DNA of 64,000 nucleotides from Pseudomonas sp. MM223 (lineage in GTDB: Bacteria; Pseudomonadota; Gammaproteobacteria; Pseudomonadales; Pseudomonadaceae). This document shows, piece after piece, positions 1 to 9,625 of this stretch. The position numbers and the translations under genes are program-made. The DNA is taken from contig OX352322.1 in the NCBI GenBank assembly GCA_947090765.1, positions 3,269,501 to 3,333,500 on the forward strand, read 5' to 3'. The notes beneath the pieces were generated by a model that was given only the letters and a program-made list of their open reading frames with translations, was not told the DNA's origin and made no database searches. Each line of letters opens with the position of its first letter. The stretch's first letter is position 1.

Positions 1-3000
1 CCCACCCGGCACCTCGGTTTTCGGCTAGCGATGCCGAGGGCCTCGCAAAAGAATTCTTCAATGTCACCGGCACCGCAACGCCCCTGGACGGGGAGCGTGA
101 TCGCAACTACCGGTTGAATACCGGCGTTGACGCAGGCTGGATTCTGAAAATCGTCAACGCCAGCGAGCCCAGGGTAGAAAGCGAGTTTCAAACCGCGTTG
201 CTCGGGCACCTGGCCGTTCACGGTGCGCACCTGGGCGTGCCCCACCTGCGGGCCAGTGTGGCGGGCGACTTTTTGCCGTGTGTGGCCAGTGCCACAGGTG
301 AACAGCATGCGGTGCGCCTGGTCAGTTGGTTGCCCGGCACGCCGCTCGCCGAGGCCAAGCGTTCATTCGAGCGATGAGGCACTTTGGCCAGGCACTTGGT
401 GAGCTTGACCGCGCCCTGCAGGGCTTCATGCACCCAGGCGCCGTGCGGGACCTGGACTGGGATTTGCGCCATGCAGCGCGCTCCCGTTCGCGCCTGCACT
501 GCATCAAGAACCCCGCGCGCCGGGCGATTGTCGAGCGTTTCATTGCCCGGTTTGAAGAAACCGTACAGCCAAGACTGGCCTCACTACGGGCTCAGGTGAT
601 CCACAACGACGCCAACGACTGGAACATCCTGGTCGACGCCGAAACCACCCGTAAGGTGACTGGTTTCATCGACTTTGGCGATGCCGTGCATACCGTGCTG
701 ATTGCCGAGGTCGCAATTGCCAGTGCCTACGCCATTCTCGACATGGACGACCCGATCGGCGCCGCCGCTGCGCTGGTGGCCGGTTTCCATGAAAAATACC
801 CGTTGCAAGCGCAAGAGCTTGATGTGTTGTTCAACCTGATCGCCATGCGCCTGGTCATCAGCGTCACGTTCTCCGCTTCCCGGCAGGACCAGACAGACGA
901 AAACCCCTACCTGGCGATCAGTGAAGCGCCTGCCTGGCGCCTGCTTGAACAGCTTGATTCGATGAACCCACGGCTGGCCACCGGCATCCTGCGCAAGGCC
1001 TGTGGTTTTGATGCCATCGAAGGTGCGGGCGACGTCCGCCGCTGGATTGCGGACAACCACAAAACCTTTGCCGACCTGGTGCGCCCATCTGCCGCCATCC
1101 TCAACAAAGTGATTGCCCCGTTTGGCGATGCCACCCACGAGATGACCATCGCGTCGGCCGAGCAGCGCCCTGCAGACGCAACCCGTTGGTGGGACGAGTT
1201 CTCTGCTGCTCACCACGTGCCACTGGCCATCGGGCCTTGGGGCGAGTTGCGCAGCATCTACACCGACTGTGCTTTCGAGTCGCGCTTCATCAAGGGGCAA
1301 CGACGCACATTGCATGTCGGTGTCGACCTGGTGATGCCCGCAGGTACGCCGCTGTACGCGCCGGTCGCCGGCACCGTCAGAAGCGTTGAGGTTGAACCAG
1401 ACCCGCTGGGCTATGGTGGCCTGGTGATGATCGAGCATACGCCGCCGGGCTGTCCGCCATTTCTCACCCTGTGGGGGCACATGGCGCATGAGGCACTCAA
1501 ACGCTTGAAGCCCGGTGACAAGCTCAAAGCTGGCGACCTGGTCGGTTACATGGGCGCGGACCATGAAAACGGTGGATGGATTCCCCACCTGCATTTGCAG
1601 ATGACCACCGATACCCAGTTGAGCGCGAGCGAGATCATTGGCGTGGGTGAGCCAGAGTACCGCGAGGTATGGGCTGACCTGTTCCCAGATGCCTCGACCC
1701 TGGCCGGTATCCCGCCAGAGACCTACAGCCAGCAGGGGATGTCCAAGGCCCGAATCATTGCCAAACGCAAGGAACTGCTGCTACCGAACCTGTCGATTTC
1801 GTATACCGACCCTATCAAGTTCGTACGCGGCGATGGCGTATGGCTGATCGACAACTTCGGGCGCGCCTACCTGGACTGCTTCAACAACGTTTGCCACCTG
1901 GGCCATAGCCATCCAGACGTGATCGAGGCCTTGACGCGACAGGCTGCGTTACTCAACACCAACACCCGTTACCTGCACGACAACATCGTGGAATACGCGG
2001 AACGCCTGACCGGTACGCTGCCGGAGGGCCTTTGCGTAGCCTCCTTTGGCTGTTCGGGCAGTGAAGCCAACAGCCTGATGCTGCGCATGGCGCGCAACTA
2101 CACAGGCAGTGACCAGGCGATTGTGCTGGACTGGGCCTACCATGGCACCACGCAAGAGCTCATCGACCTGAGCCCGTACAAGTACAAACGCAAGGCCGGC
2201 AAGGGCAGGGCGGCGCATGTTTACGAGGCGGTGGTCCCGGACAGCTACTACGCGCCCGAGCACTGGCCAGTGGAGCAGCACGGCAAGCGCTTTGCCGAGT
2301 CGGTAGCAGAGCAGCTGGATGCCATGCGCAAGGCGGGCAAGGGGCCCGGCTTCTTCCTTGCCGAGTCGATCCCCAGCGTGGCGGGGCAGGTGTTCCTGCC
2401 TGATAACTACCTCAAAGAGGTTTACGCCATGGTTCGCGCCGAGGGTGGGCTATGCCTGGCCGATGAGGTGCAGGTCGGGTTTGGTCGCGTCGGGAGCCAC
2501 TGGTGGGCATTCGAAACCCAGGGCGTGGTGCCGGATGCCGTTACCATGGGCAAGCCAATTGGCAACGGCCATCCGATGTCGGCGGTAGTCACTACGCGTG
2601 AGGTTGCTGATGCCTTCAACAATGGCATGGAGTATTTCAATACGTTTGCCGGCAACCCCGTGTCGTGCGCTGTGGGCTTGGCGGTGCTCGACGTGATCGA
2701 ACGCGATCAGTTGAAAGAAAATGCGTTGAACGTTGGTAATTACCTGCTAGAAGGTTTCCGCAAGCTTCAGCAGCAATTTGACGTGATCGGTGATGTGCGT
2801 GGCTTGGGGCTGTTCCTGGGCATTGTGCTGGTCACCGACCGCAAGTCGAAGGCGCCGGCTACGGCCCTGGCCAGAAAGGTGGCTGATGGCGCCAGGGAGC
2901 GCGGCGTATTGATCGGTACCGAAGGCCCGCATGACAACGTGCTGAAAATGCGCCCATCGATGATTTTCAGCCGGGCTAATGCCGACTTCCTCCTCGAGGT

Positions 3001-3034
3001 GCTGAAAGACAGCTTTACCGCAGCACTGAAGTAG
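1..3034 (+). pseudogene. Kinase-like / M23 peptidase-like / class III aminotransferase fusion, frameshifted and cut by the window start
   Basis: Three domains follow one another. The first is an APH/choline-kinase-like fold with the catalytic motif HNDANDWNIL (about 600-630) and the metal motif DFGD. The second is an M23-type metallopeptidase-like domain (HVGVD, LWGHM and HLHLQ, about 1300-1610). The third is a class III PLP aminotransferase from about 1740 with the lysine context [10 protein letters not shown]. Similar fusions occur in pseudomonads; the aminotransferase resembles phospho-amine lyases and omega-aminotransferases, so the substrate is unknown. The N-terminus lies before base 1. 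From base 3 the kinase is read in one frame up to a TGA at 375-377; from about 360 it continues in the -1 frame, as if one base were missing near 360-370. The downstream 2.7 kb is open. Either a true frameshift or a sequencing indel explains this. Confidence 0.8.
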
Positions 3035-3065
3035 TACAGCAGAGCGAGCAGGGCTGCTGCGCAGC

Positions 3066-3151
3066 CCATCGCAGGCAAGCCAGCTCCCACAGAAATTGCG
3101 CAATCTTCGATATTTGCGCTGTACATGTGGGAGCTGGTTTGCCTGTGATGG
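3066..3151. repeat. REP-type inverted repeat pair
   Basis: Two 25-base arms, 3066-3090 and 3127-3151, are near-perfect inverted copies built around GCAAGCCAGCTCCCAC. They are separated by about 36 bases. This is the usual form of Pseudomonas REP/BIME sequences and lies between the convergent aminotransferase fusion and the Lrp-type regulator, where it may also act as a bidirectional transcription stop. Confidence 0.75.
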
Positions 3152-3181
3152 GGCGCAACGCGGCCCCTAATCCCGCAAGGC

Positions 3182-3631
3182 TCAGGCCTTCTGCCTGTCA
3201 ATATCACGCCGCAACACGACTGCTGTGGTGATGTCGTCTACAGAGTCATGGCACGCCACGGCGTCCCGAACACGGTTCAAATCATCTATCGTCCGTGCTT
3301 CGACTTCGACGATCAGGTCGAGCTGCCCGCTGACCGATGAAACCCGTTTCACCTGGGCGTTCTGTGCCAGAAGGTCCAACAACCCAAGCGCCGGTGTGCG
3401 TTTCAGCGCTACGAGGATGATTGCCCGTATGACATTGGCATCGATTTCACCAATGTCGGCACGATATCCGCGAATGACCCCGCTACGCTCCAATTGCAAA
3501 ACCCGCTCGCTGGTGGCACTTCGTGACAGGCCAACTCTTGCAGCCAGCGCTTTGAGTGCCACACGTGCTTCCTTGGACAGTATCTCCAGGATTTCCCGAT
3601 CTTTGGAATCTAACTCGCGCAATGCTGACAC
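3182..3631 (-). CDS. Lrp/AsnC-family transcriptional regulator
   Basis: The 149-residue protein has an N-terminal winged helix-turn-helix starting at ELDSKDREIL, with the typical ARVGLSRSATSERV recognition helix region. An AsnC/RAM ligand-binding domain follows (GQLDLIVEVEARTIDDL). A longer open frame exists, but GTG at 3629-3631 gives the family's usual length of about 150 residues and begins just before the first helix. It is divergent from the amino-acid ABC transporter at 3910, so the likely job is amino-acid-responsive control of that operon. The ligand is not evident. Confidence 0.85.
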   Translation of the reverse strand: MSALRELDSKDREILEILSKEARVALKALAARVGLSRSATSERVLQLERSGVIRGYRADIGEIDANVIRAIILVALKRTPALGLLDLLAQNAQVKRVSSVSGQLDLIVEVEARTIDDLNRVRDAVACHDSVDDITTAVVLRRDIDRQKA

Positions 3632-3909
3632 TCCTGCCCGATCACCGGTAAATGACCGGCTTCCCCGGTAAAGTGCAGGGGTCAAACCAGCCGAATACTT
3701 GCTTGTTTTTAGTGCATGGCCAGACACTACTCCAGTTAATCCAAAGCCCGAAGTAGCGCCGACACTATGTCGGTCGATTCCGGCAATGTGCCAGCCGAAC
3801 ACGCACATTGCAGGGTGATTTCAAGGTTTCAGTGTGCAAAGCTCTCAGTGAAGGTTGGGACTTCAGCGCCCAGGACAATAAGAAATAGAAACTTCCAAGG
3901 AGTGCCTCG

Positions 3910-4698
3910 ATGCTGGCAAGAAAAACCAGGATGCTACTGGCTTCCACCGCTGTTGCGGCGGCTGCATTATTTTCTCACGGCATGGCACACGCCGATGATT
4001 TAGAGGCCGTTCAGCATTCAAACGTGCTGCGCGTAGCCATGAGCGGCCAATACTCGCCCTTTAGTTTTGCCAATGAAAAGAATGAAATTGTCGGTTTCGA
4101 CGCCTCTATTGGTGAAGCACTCGCCCAGCGCTTGGGTGTGAATATAAAAATTATCACCACCCCGTTCGACGGCATTATCGCGGGGCTGCTGGCCAAGAAA
4201 TATGACGCGGTCATCGCCTCGATGACCATTACGCCCGAGCGGCTGAAAGCCGTTGACTTTGTAGGCCCTTATTACCATGCAGGCCGTACCATCGGCGTCA
4301 AGGAAGACTCCCCGATCAAGGGGCTTGATGATCTCAAGGATGTCACCGTTGGCGTTACGCTGGGCGATTCCCATGATAAATGGGCGCGTGCCCGCGGCAA
4401 CCTAAAAGTGCGCACCTATAAAGGCTTGCCGGAAATGCTGGTGGACCTGGAAGCCGGGCGTATCGACGCGGTAGTGATGGACAGTATTCCGGTCATGGTT
4501 GCGGTAAAAGAGACCGGGCAGAAAGTACGGATCATCAGCCTGCCGGACGAGCAGGGTGGCCGTGAAGGCCTGGGTATTGCCATTCGCAGAAACAACCCTG
4601 AACTCAAGGCCCAGTTGCAGAAAGCCCTGGACGAGATCCTGGCCGATGGCACCTATAAAGAAATCTCCATGAAATGGGTGGGTAGCGACATTCGTTGA
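3910..4698 (+). CDS. Polar amino-acid ABC transporter substrate-binding protein
   Basis: A 262-residue periplasmic binding protein of the SBP_bac_3 family. It has a cleavable signal peptide (hydrophobic core, then MAHA before DDLEAV, about residue 29). The ligand-domain signature is visible in VLRVAMSGQYSPFSF and in FDASIGEALAQRLG, and the second lobe in GVTLGDSHDKW. The start follows an AAGGAG ribosome site. It heads a four-gene operon with two permeases and an ATPase. The amino acid cannot be told from sequence; arginine, ornithine and opine-type binders share these motifs. Confidence 0.9.
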   Translation: MLARKTRMLLASTAVAAAALFSHGMAHADDLEAVQHSNVLRVAMSGQYSPFSFANEKNEIVGFDASIGEALAQRLGVNIKIITTPFDGIIAGLLAKKYDAVIASMTITPERLKAVDFVGPYYHAGRTIGVKEDSPIKGLDDLKDVTVGVTLGDSHDKWARARGNLKVRTYKGLPEMLVDLEAGRIDAVVMDSIPVMVAVKETGQKVRIISLPDEQGGREGLGIAIRRNNPELKAQLQKALDEILADGTYKEISMKWVGSDIR

Positions 4699-4712
4699 TG
4701 CACACCTGAAGT

Positions 4713-4734
4713 GGCCCAGCCGACAGGTTGGGCC
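4713..4734 (+). other. Intercistronic hairpin between binding protein and permease
   Basis: GGCCCA and TGGGCC arms enclose a short loop in the 65-base gap after the binding-protein gene. There is no T-run. Such hairpins in transporter operons usually stabilise the upstream message or limit read-through, which fits the need for more binding protein than permease. The function here is inferred from position only. Confidence 0.45.
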
Positions 4735-4763
4735 GGGTTGGCTGAATTTTGTGAGTGTTTTTT

Positions 4764-5411
4764 ATGGACCTGTCATTGATCCAACGCACCTACCCGTTTT
4801 TCATGGACGCCGCTTGGGTAACTGTGCAGATTTCGTTGCTTTCACTGCTACTGGGTTTATGCCTGGCCATCGTGCTGGTGGCGCTCAGATTGTCGCCGAT
4901 CATTATCTTGCGATGGGCAGCCAACATTTACGTCAGCGTATTTCGCGGCACACCTTGCCTGGTGCAGTTGTTCATTATCTACTTTGGCGGGCCACAAATC
5001 GGCATCGAGCTGGAGCCATTTTCTGCTGCGGTGATCGGTTTAGGCATGAATATCGCGGCGTATATGTCGGCGTCCATTCGAGGTGCTATCGATAACGTCG
5101 ACCCCGGCCAGGCGGAGGGCGCAAGGTCGATTGGTTTCAGCCGCAGGCAGACGCTGTTGTACATCATCATTCCCCAGGCAATGAAGTTGATGATCAGACC
5201 GCTTGGGGTCAATGCCATCGGCCTGATCAAGGGGTCTGCACTGGTCTCGGCCATTTCCGTGGTTGAACTGACTTACACGGCGCAGCGCTTCATCAGCTCA
5301 ACCTACAAACCGTTCGAGATATTCATGGTGTCGGCGTTGCTTTATATCGTCATGGTCTACGCGGTCAAGTGCCTGGTGGAAGTACTGGACCGGCGATACG
5401 CGACCAAATGA
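4764..5411 (+). CDS. Amino-acid ABC transporter permease
   Basis: A 215-residue HisM/GlnP-type inner-membrane permease with about five hydrophobic segments. The cytoplasmic EAA loop reads GQAEGARSIGFSRRQTL and is followed by IIIPQAMKLMIRPLG, the site that docks on the ATPase. ATG at 4764 is preferred; an in-frame GTG nine bases earlier has no better ribosome site. It pairs with the next permease to form a heterodimeric pore. Confidence 0.87.
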   Translation: MDLSLIQRTYPFFMDAAWVTVQISLLSLLLGLCLAIVLVALRLSPIIILRWAANIYVSVFRGTPCLVQLFIIYFGGPQIGIELEPFSAAVIGLGMNIAAYMSASIRGAIDNVDPGQAEGARSIGFSRRQTLLYIIIPQAMKLMIRPLGVNAIGLIKGSALVSAISVVELTYTAQRFISSTYKPFEIFMVSALLYIVMVYAVKCLVEVLDRRYATK

Positions 5412-5420
5412 GGAGTGCCA

Positions 5421-6080
5421 GTGGAAGGATTCAACCTGAGTGTCATCACGCCTTACTATGAAATGCTGGCAACCGGCCTGTGGTGGACGGTTGTCATGTT
5501 TCTCTGTTCCAGTGTCATCAGCCTGGCCGTGGGCGTGCTGTTTGCCTTGATCGACCTGTATGCGCCGAAAGCCATGGCGTTGCCTGTGCGTTTCGTGACC
5601 TGGTTGTTGATGGGTACGCCATTGTTGCTGCAACTGTACCTGATCTATTACGGGCTGGTGCAGGTAGGTATCGATATCCCGGCGCTGGCTGCAGGGATTA
5701 TCGGGCTAAGCCTGCATTTTGCGGTGTATAACGCGGACGTGATCAAGTCCGGGATCGAAGCGGTTGACCCCGGCCAGATAGAAGGTGCCCGCTCGATCGG
5801 CCTGAGCAGGGCAATGACCCAGCGCTACATCATTGTGCCCCAGGCACTTCGAAAAACCATTGCGCCGCTAGGCAACAACCTCATTGTGTTGCTGAAGGAC
5901 ACTTCACTGGTATCGATCATTGGTATTGCCGAACTCGTCTACAGCGCCCAATTGGCTGTCAGCGAAACGTACAGCCCGTTTGAATTCTATATCGCCGTCG
6001 CAGTGATCTACTACGTGGCCAACCTGGTGCTCGAGGCTGGGTTGCATCTTATTGAAGCAAAGGTCGAGATGTCACGATGA
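5421..6080 (+). CDS. Amino-acid ABC transporter permease, second subunit
   Basis: A 219-residue HisQ/GlnP-type permease similar to its upstream neighbour, with the EAA loop GQIEGARSIGLSRAMTQ and VPQALRKTIAPLGNN after it. GTG at 5421 is chosen because AGGAG at 5411-5415 is properly spaced from it; the earlier GTG at 5415 would overlap that site. The gene starts ten bases after the first permease and overlaps the ATPase gene by four bases, so translation is coupled. Confidence 0.87.
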   Translation: MEGFNLSVITPYYEMLATGLWWTVVMFLCSSVISLAVGVLFALIDLYAPKAMALPVRFVTWLLMGTPLLLQLYLIYYGLVQVGIDIPALAAGIIGLSLHFAVYNADVIKSGIEAVDPGQIEGARSIGLSRAMTQRYIIVPQALRKTIAPLGNNLIVLLKDTSLVSIIGIAELVYSAQLAVSETYSPFEFYIAVAVIYYVANLVLEAGLHLIEAKVEMSR

Positions 6081-6841
6081 ACAACAACGCTATGGTAGAA
6101 GTGAAGGGCGCTCGCAAAGCCTACGGCACGCTTGAGGTGCTCAAGGGCATCGATCTGTCCGTTTCGCGTGGGCAGATCTTTGCCATTATCGGCCCGAGTG
6201 GCTCTGGCAAAAGTACTCTGCTGCGGTCGATCAACCACCTCGAAGTGCTCAATGGCGGTGAAATCTGGCTGGATGGCGATCAGGTCAACCGGCCCTTGAA
6301 AGGCCGCGCCTTCGAGCAGCACATCAACCGGGTACGCCAGCAAATGGGCATGGTGTTTCAACACTTCAATCTGTTCCCGCACCTTACTGTCAGCGAAAAC
6401 ATCGCGATAGGCCCAATGAAGCTTAAAGGCTATTCGAAAACTGCGGCCAGGGCGCTGGCGCTGGAGTACCTGCAGAAAGTCGGGCTGGGTAACAAGATCG
6501 ACGAGTACCCGTCGCGTTTGTCCGGTGGGCAAAAACAGCGCGTTGCCATTGCCCGGGCGTTGGCCATGCAACCCAAGGTCATGTTGTTCGATGAAGCGAC
6601 CTCAGCACTGGACCCGGAACTTGTGGAGGAAGTAAACCTGGTCATGAAGCAACTGGCGGCCGAGCACATGACCATGTTGATCGTCACGCATGAGATGCGC
6701 TTTGCCGGTGAGGTTGCTGACCAGATCGTGTTCATGGATGGCGGGGTGGTCGTCGAGCAGGGCGCGCCAAGCGAAATCCTGAGCAATCCAGTGCAAGACC
6801 GTACCCGGGCTTTTCTGAAGAAGCACCTGCATGACCGCTAG
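6077..6841 (+). CDS. Amino-acid ABC transporter ATP-binding protein
   Basis: A 254-residue ATPase of the polar amino-acid uptake class. It has Walker A GPSGSGKST, the Q-loop MGMVFQHFNLFPH, the ABC signature LSGGQKQR, Walker B VMLFDEATSALD and the switch histidine in IVTHEM. It supplies energy to the permease pair. ATGA overlap with the second permease (6077-6080) shows tight coupling. A short gap with an A/T-rich stretch separates it from the nitroreductase remnant. Confidence 0.92.
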   Translation: MNNNAMVEVKGARKAYGTLEVLKGIDLSVSRGQIFAIIGPSGSGKSTLLRSINHLEVLNGGEIWLDGDQVNRPLKGRAFEQHINRVRQQMGMVFQHFNLFPHLTVSENIAIGPMKLKGYSKTAARALALEYLQKVGLGNKIDEYPSRLSGGQKQRVAIARALAMQPKVMLFDEATSALDPELVEEVNLVMKQLAAEHMTMLIVTHEMRFAGEVADQIVFMDGGVVVEQGAPSEILSNPVQDRTRAFLKKHLHDR

Positions 6842-6900
6842 CTTGATGGCTGACACGCGGCCGTAAAATTGATAGCCTCCTATCATTTTGGAGGCTTCCC

Positions 6901-7721
6901 ATGACAACCAATGCCCAGTCAAAACTAGCTGCACGCTATGGCGCACCGAACATTTCTCCGCTCCAGCAATGGAATGACACCATTGACCAACTGCTTGAAC
7001 ACCGCAGTGTCAGGGCGTTCACTGGTCAACCTCTGCCCGATGGTACGATCCAGACGTTGATTGCTGCCGCACAGTCCGCGTCTACATCATCCAACCTGCA
7101 GGTCTGGAGTGTTGTTGCGGTGCAGAATGAAGACCGGAAGGGCCGTCTCTCGGCGCTAGCCGGCAACCAGGCTTACATCCATCAAGCGCCATTGTTTCTG
7201 GTATGGCTTGCTGATTTGTCCCGGGTCTCGCGCATCGCAGATCAGCATGGGGTAGAGCTGGAAGCATTGCCGTACCTGGAAAGCTTGTTGCTCGGCACCA
7301 TCGACGCAGCGCTTGCGGCGCAGAATGCGGTCGTAGCGCTGGAGTCGCTGGGGCTGGGAAGCGTGTACATCGGCGGTATCCGAAACGACATCGAAGCCGT
7401 TGCCAAAGAACTGGGCTGCCTCCTCAGGTTTATCCAGTCTTCGGTCTGTGTGTTGGCTACCCGTCCCCGGATCGCCCTGCGAAGGTGAAGCCGCGACTGC
7501 CACAAGAAGCTGTGCTTCATCACGAAACCTATTCGGCCGCCGGCGAGGAGGGCGCTCTTGCGCAATACGATGAGCGGTTAGGTGCGTTCTATCAGCGTGA
7601 AGGCATGAAGGCTTCGGGTTGGTCAGATCAAGTGGTCAGCAGGCTGCAAAAGGTCTCGAACCTGCATGGGCGCGAGGCGCTTCTAGGGGAATTGAACCGC
7701 ATGGGCTTCGGGCTGCGCTGA
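6901..7721 (+). pseudogene. Nitroreductase-family flavoprotein, frameshifted near its C-terminus
   Basis: The first frame (6901-7488) encodes an NfsA/NtaA-type FMN oxidoreductase: LEHRSVRAFTGQPLP and AAAQSASTSSNLQVWSVVAV are the FMN-binding N-terminal motifs. At about 7414-7416 the reading jumps: the remaining sequence PPQVYPVFGLCVGYP, then VKPRLPQEAVLHHETY, lies in another frame and runs to 7721. Restoring a single base after the codons for EL (GGN CTG CCT) rejoins the two parts into one protein of about 272 residues. An AGGCTTCCC-type ribosome site precedes the ATG. Either a one-base deletion inactivates the gene or this is a sequencing error. Confidence 0.8.
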
Positions 7722-8030
7722 AGCGACAGGCAACAGATAAGCGCATTACGCTCTAGAATCGCATCCCTGGTTACGCCTAACGGCCTTCAGTTAGGTCTGA
7801 AAGACATAGCGGCCCTGTTCGTACAACGTGCAGGTAGCCAGCCAGGGCTGGCCATTGAGCTACCTGAGTTGGAAGCATTGGCGCAGTGGCCGGAGGGCGC
7901 GTTGGTCCGCTATCGGGAAACACATCGGCTGCCCGGCAAAAACGCCAAAACCCGGATCTCGACTGCATTGCTCAGTGTTCAGGGAGGGCGCATTTTGTGG
8001 CGTCATCTGCACGAAACGTGGGCAGTGTGA
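7722..8030 (+). pseudogene. Headless DUF4440/SnoaL-like fragment
   Basis: A reading frame stays open from directly after the nitroreductase stop to a TGA at 8028-8030 but has no ATG, GTG or TTG in its first 80 bases. Its end, LVRYRETHRLPG followed by RISTALLSVQGGRILWRHLHETW, resembles the C-terminal strands of DUF4440 (NTF2-fold) proteins. The N-terminal third expected for that family is not visible. I read it as a decayed or 5'-deleted gene. The family call rests on motif impression only. Confidence 0.4.
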
Positions 8031-8036
8031 CCTTCT

Positions 8037-8064
8037 TGTATGTCACCGAATTCAGTGTCATACA
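8037..8064. promoter_or_regulatory. Inverted-repeat operator candidate upstream of the permease
   Basis: TGTATGTCAC and GTGTCATACA (nine of ten paired positions) flank an eight-base spacer, about 110 bases before the permease start. The size and symmetry suit a dimeric regulator. The PucR protein coded at the far end of this operon is one candidate, but other regulators are possible. Confidence 0.5.
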
Positions 8065-8172
8065 TTTGTACAAAAACATCCTCGAGAACCTGAACATTTA
8101 ACGATTTCCAGTCTCCCCAAGGCGTTTTAGTCTCCTGTTCAAGCGTTGAACAATAATAAAAGGAGACACCCC

Positions 8173-9567
8173 ATGCCTATTCAATCAGAGCATGATCCGC
8201 GCCTTAAACGATCATTGAAAACCCGACACATCAGCATGCTTGCCTTGGGCGGGGTAATTGGCGCTGGCCTGTTCGTGGGCTCCAGCGCGGTCATCGCCTC
8301 AACCGGTCCGGGTGCGTTCCTCACCTATGCAATCACCGGCATCATCGTTGCCTTGGTCATGCGAATGCTCGGTGAGATGGCAGCAGCACATCCCACGAAA
8401 GGTTCTTTTGTTGACTACGCCCGAATGGCGTTCGGCCGGCCGGCTGGGTACATGACCGGTTGGCTGTACTGGTATTTCTGGGTCATTGTGGTTGGCTTCG
8501 AGGCCGTGGTTGGCGGCCAGATCATCAATGGCTGGTTCCCGGATATTCCGGTCTGGGTCATTGCCCTGGGGCTCATGATCAGCATGACCCTGCTTAACAT
8601 GATGTCGGTGCACTCCTTTGGTGAGGCCGAATACTGGTTTGCCGGGGTCAAAGTCGCCGCTATCGCCGTGTTCCTGCTCGTGGCGGGCGCGTATGTGTTC
8701 CATCTGTGGCCGAACTCGACTGCCACGTTCGACAACCTGACCCAGCACGGCGGCTTCTTGCCCCACGGCGTTGGTGCGTTGTTCACGGGCGTTGTTGTGG
8801 TGATCTTCTCGATGACAGGTGTCGAGGTCGCGACACTCGCCGCGGCAGAGTCGGAAGACCCTACTCGCAACATACGCAAGGCAGTGAACACCGTCATGGT
8901 TCGCATCCTGGTGTTCTTTGTGCTGGCCACTTTCTTCATCGTTGTCGCCCAGCCATGGACCAGCCTGACCCCAGGCAAATCGCCCTTCGTGACCACACTG
9001 GAGCACATTGGCATTCCCGGTGCTGGCGAGATGCTCACTGCTGTCATTCTGGTTGCTGTGCTGTCGGTACTCAACGCTGGCCTCTACACCTCTTCGCGCT
9101 TGCTGTTTGTCTTGGCCTCCAATGACGAGGCACCTCGCTGGATTGCTGGCGTAAACAAAAAGGGCGTGCCGGTTCGTGGCGTGCTTGCCTCCACCTTGGT
9201 GGGCTATGGCTGCGTGGTCATTGCAGCGCTGTGGCCGGACACGGTGTTCCAGTTCCTGATCAACTCCTCGGGCACGGTGTTCTTGTTTGTCTACCTGATG
9301 ATCTGCCTGTCGCAGCTCAAACTGCGCCGCAAGTGGGTAGAAGAGGGCAGCCTGAAGTTCGCCATGTGGGCCCACCCATGGCTGCCGCTGCTGGTCACCG
9401 CCTCGATCATCGCCGTCCTGGTCAGCATGGCATTCGACCCCTCCATGCAGATGAGCCTGCTGCAGTGCGTGATAGCCATCTTCGCCATTGCTGCTTCGTA
9501 CCTGGCACTGAGCTTCTCGCGCAAGCGTCAGCGAGCCGTCAAAGGCCAGCCCGTTACCACTGCTTAG
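8173..9567 (+). CDS. APC-family amino acid permease (GabP-like)
   Basis: A 464-residue transporter with about twelve membrane segments. The start of the first one, RHISMLALGGVIGAGLFVGS, is the amino-acid transporter signature; GEMAAAHPTKGSFVDYA follows. It resembles GABA and related permeases. ATG at 8173 has an AAAGGAGA ribosome site; an in-frame TTG upstream does not. It is first in an operon with an FAD oxidase, a cupin and an MmsA-type dehydrogenase, which suggests import of an amino compound that the next gene oxidises. Confidence 0.88.
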   Translation: MPIQSEHDPRLKRSLKTRHISMLALGGVIGAGLFVGSSAVIASTGPGAFLTYAITGIIVALVMRMLGEMAAAHPTKGSFVDYARMAFGRPAGYMTGWLYWYFWVIVVGFEAVVGGQIINGWFPDIPVWVIALGLMISMTLLNMMSVHSFGEAEYWFAGVKVAAIAVFLLVAGAYVFHLWPNSTATFDNLTQHGGFLPHGVGALFTGVVVVIFSMTGVEVATLAAAESEDPTRNIRKAVNTVMVRILVFFVLATFFIVVAQPWTSLTPGKSPFVTTLEHIGIPGAGEMLTAVILVAVLSVLNAGLYTSSRLLFVLASNDEAPRWIAGVNKKGVPVRGVLASTLVGYGCVVIAALWPDTVFQFLINSSGTVFLFVYLMICLSQLKLRRKWVEEGSLKFAMWAHPWLPLLVTASIIAVLVSMAFDPSMQMSLLQCVIAIFAIAASYLALSFSRKRQRAVKGQPVTTA

Positions 9568-9625
9568 TCAACAACGCCGTATCAGTACACCCCGGATCCC
9601 GGGCCCTCAATGGGAAGCCAACAGC

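Noticed and set aside
584..1594. Long minus-strand frame of 336 codons
   Set aside because: It is antisense to the kinase and peptidase domains, which have clear motifs; the protein has no recognisable pattern.
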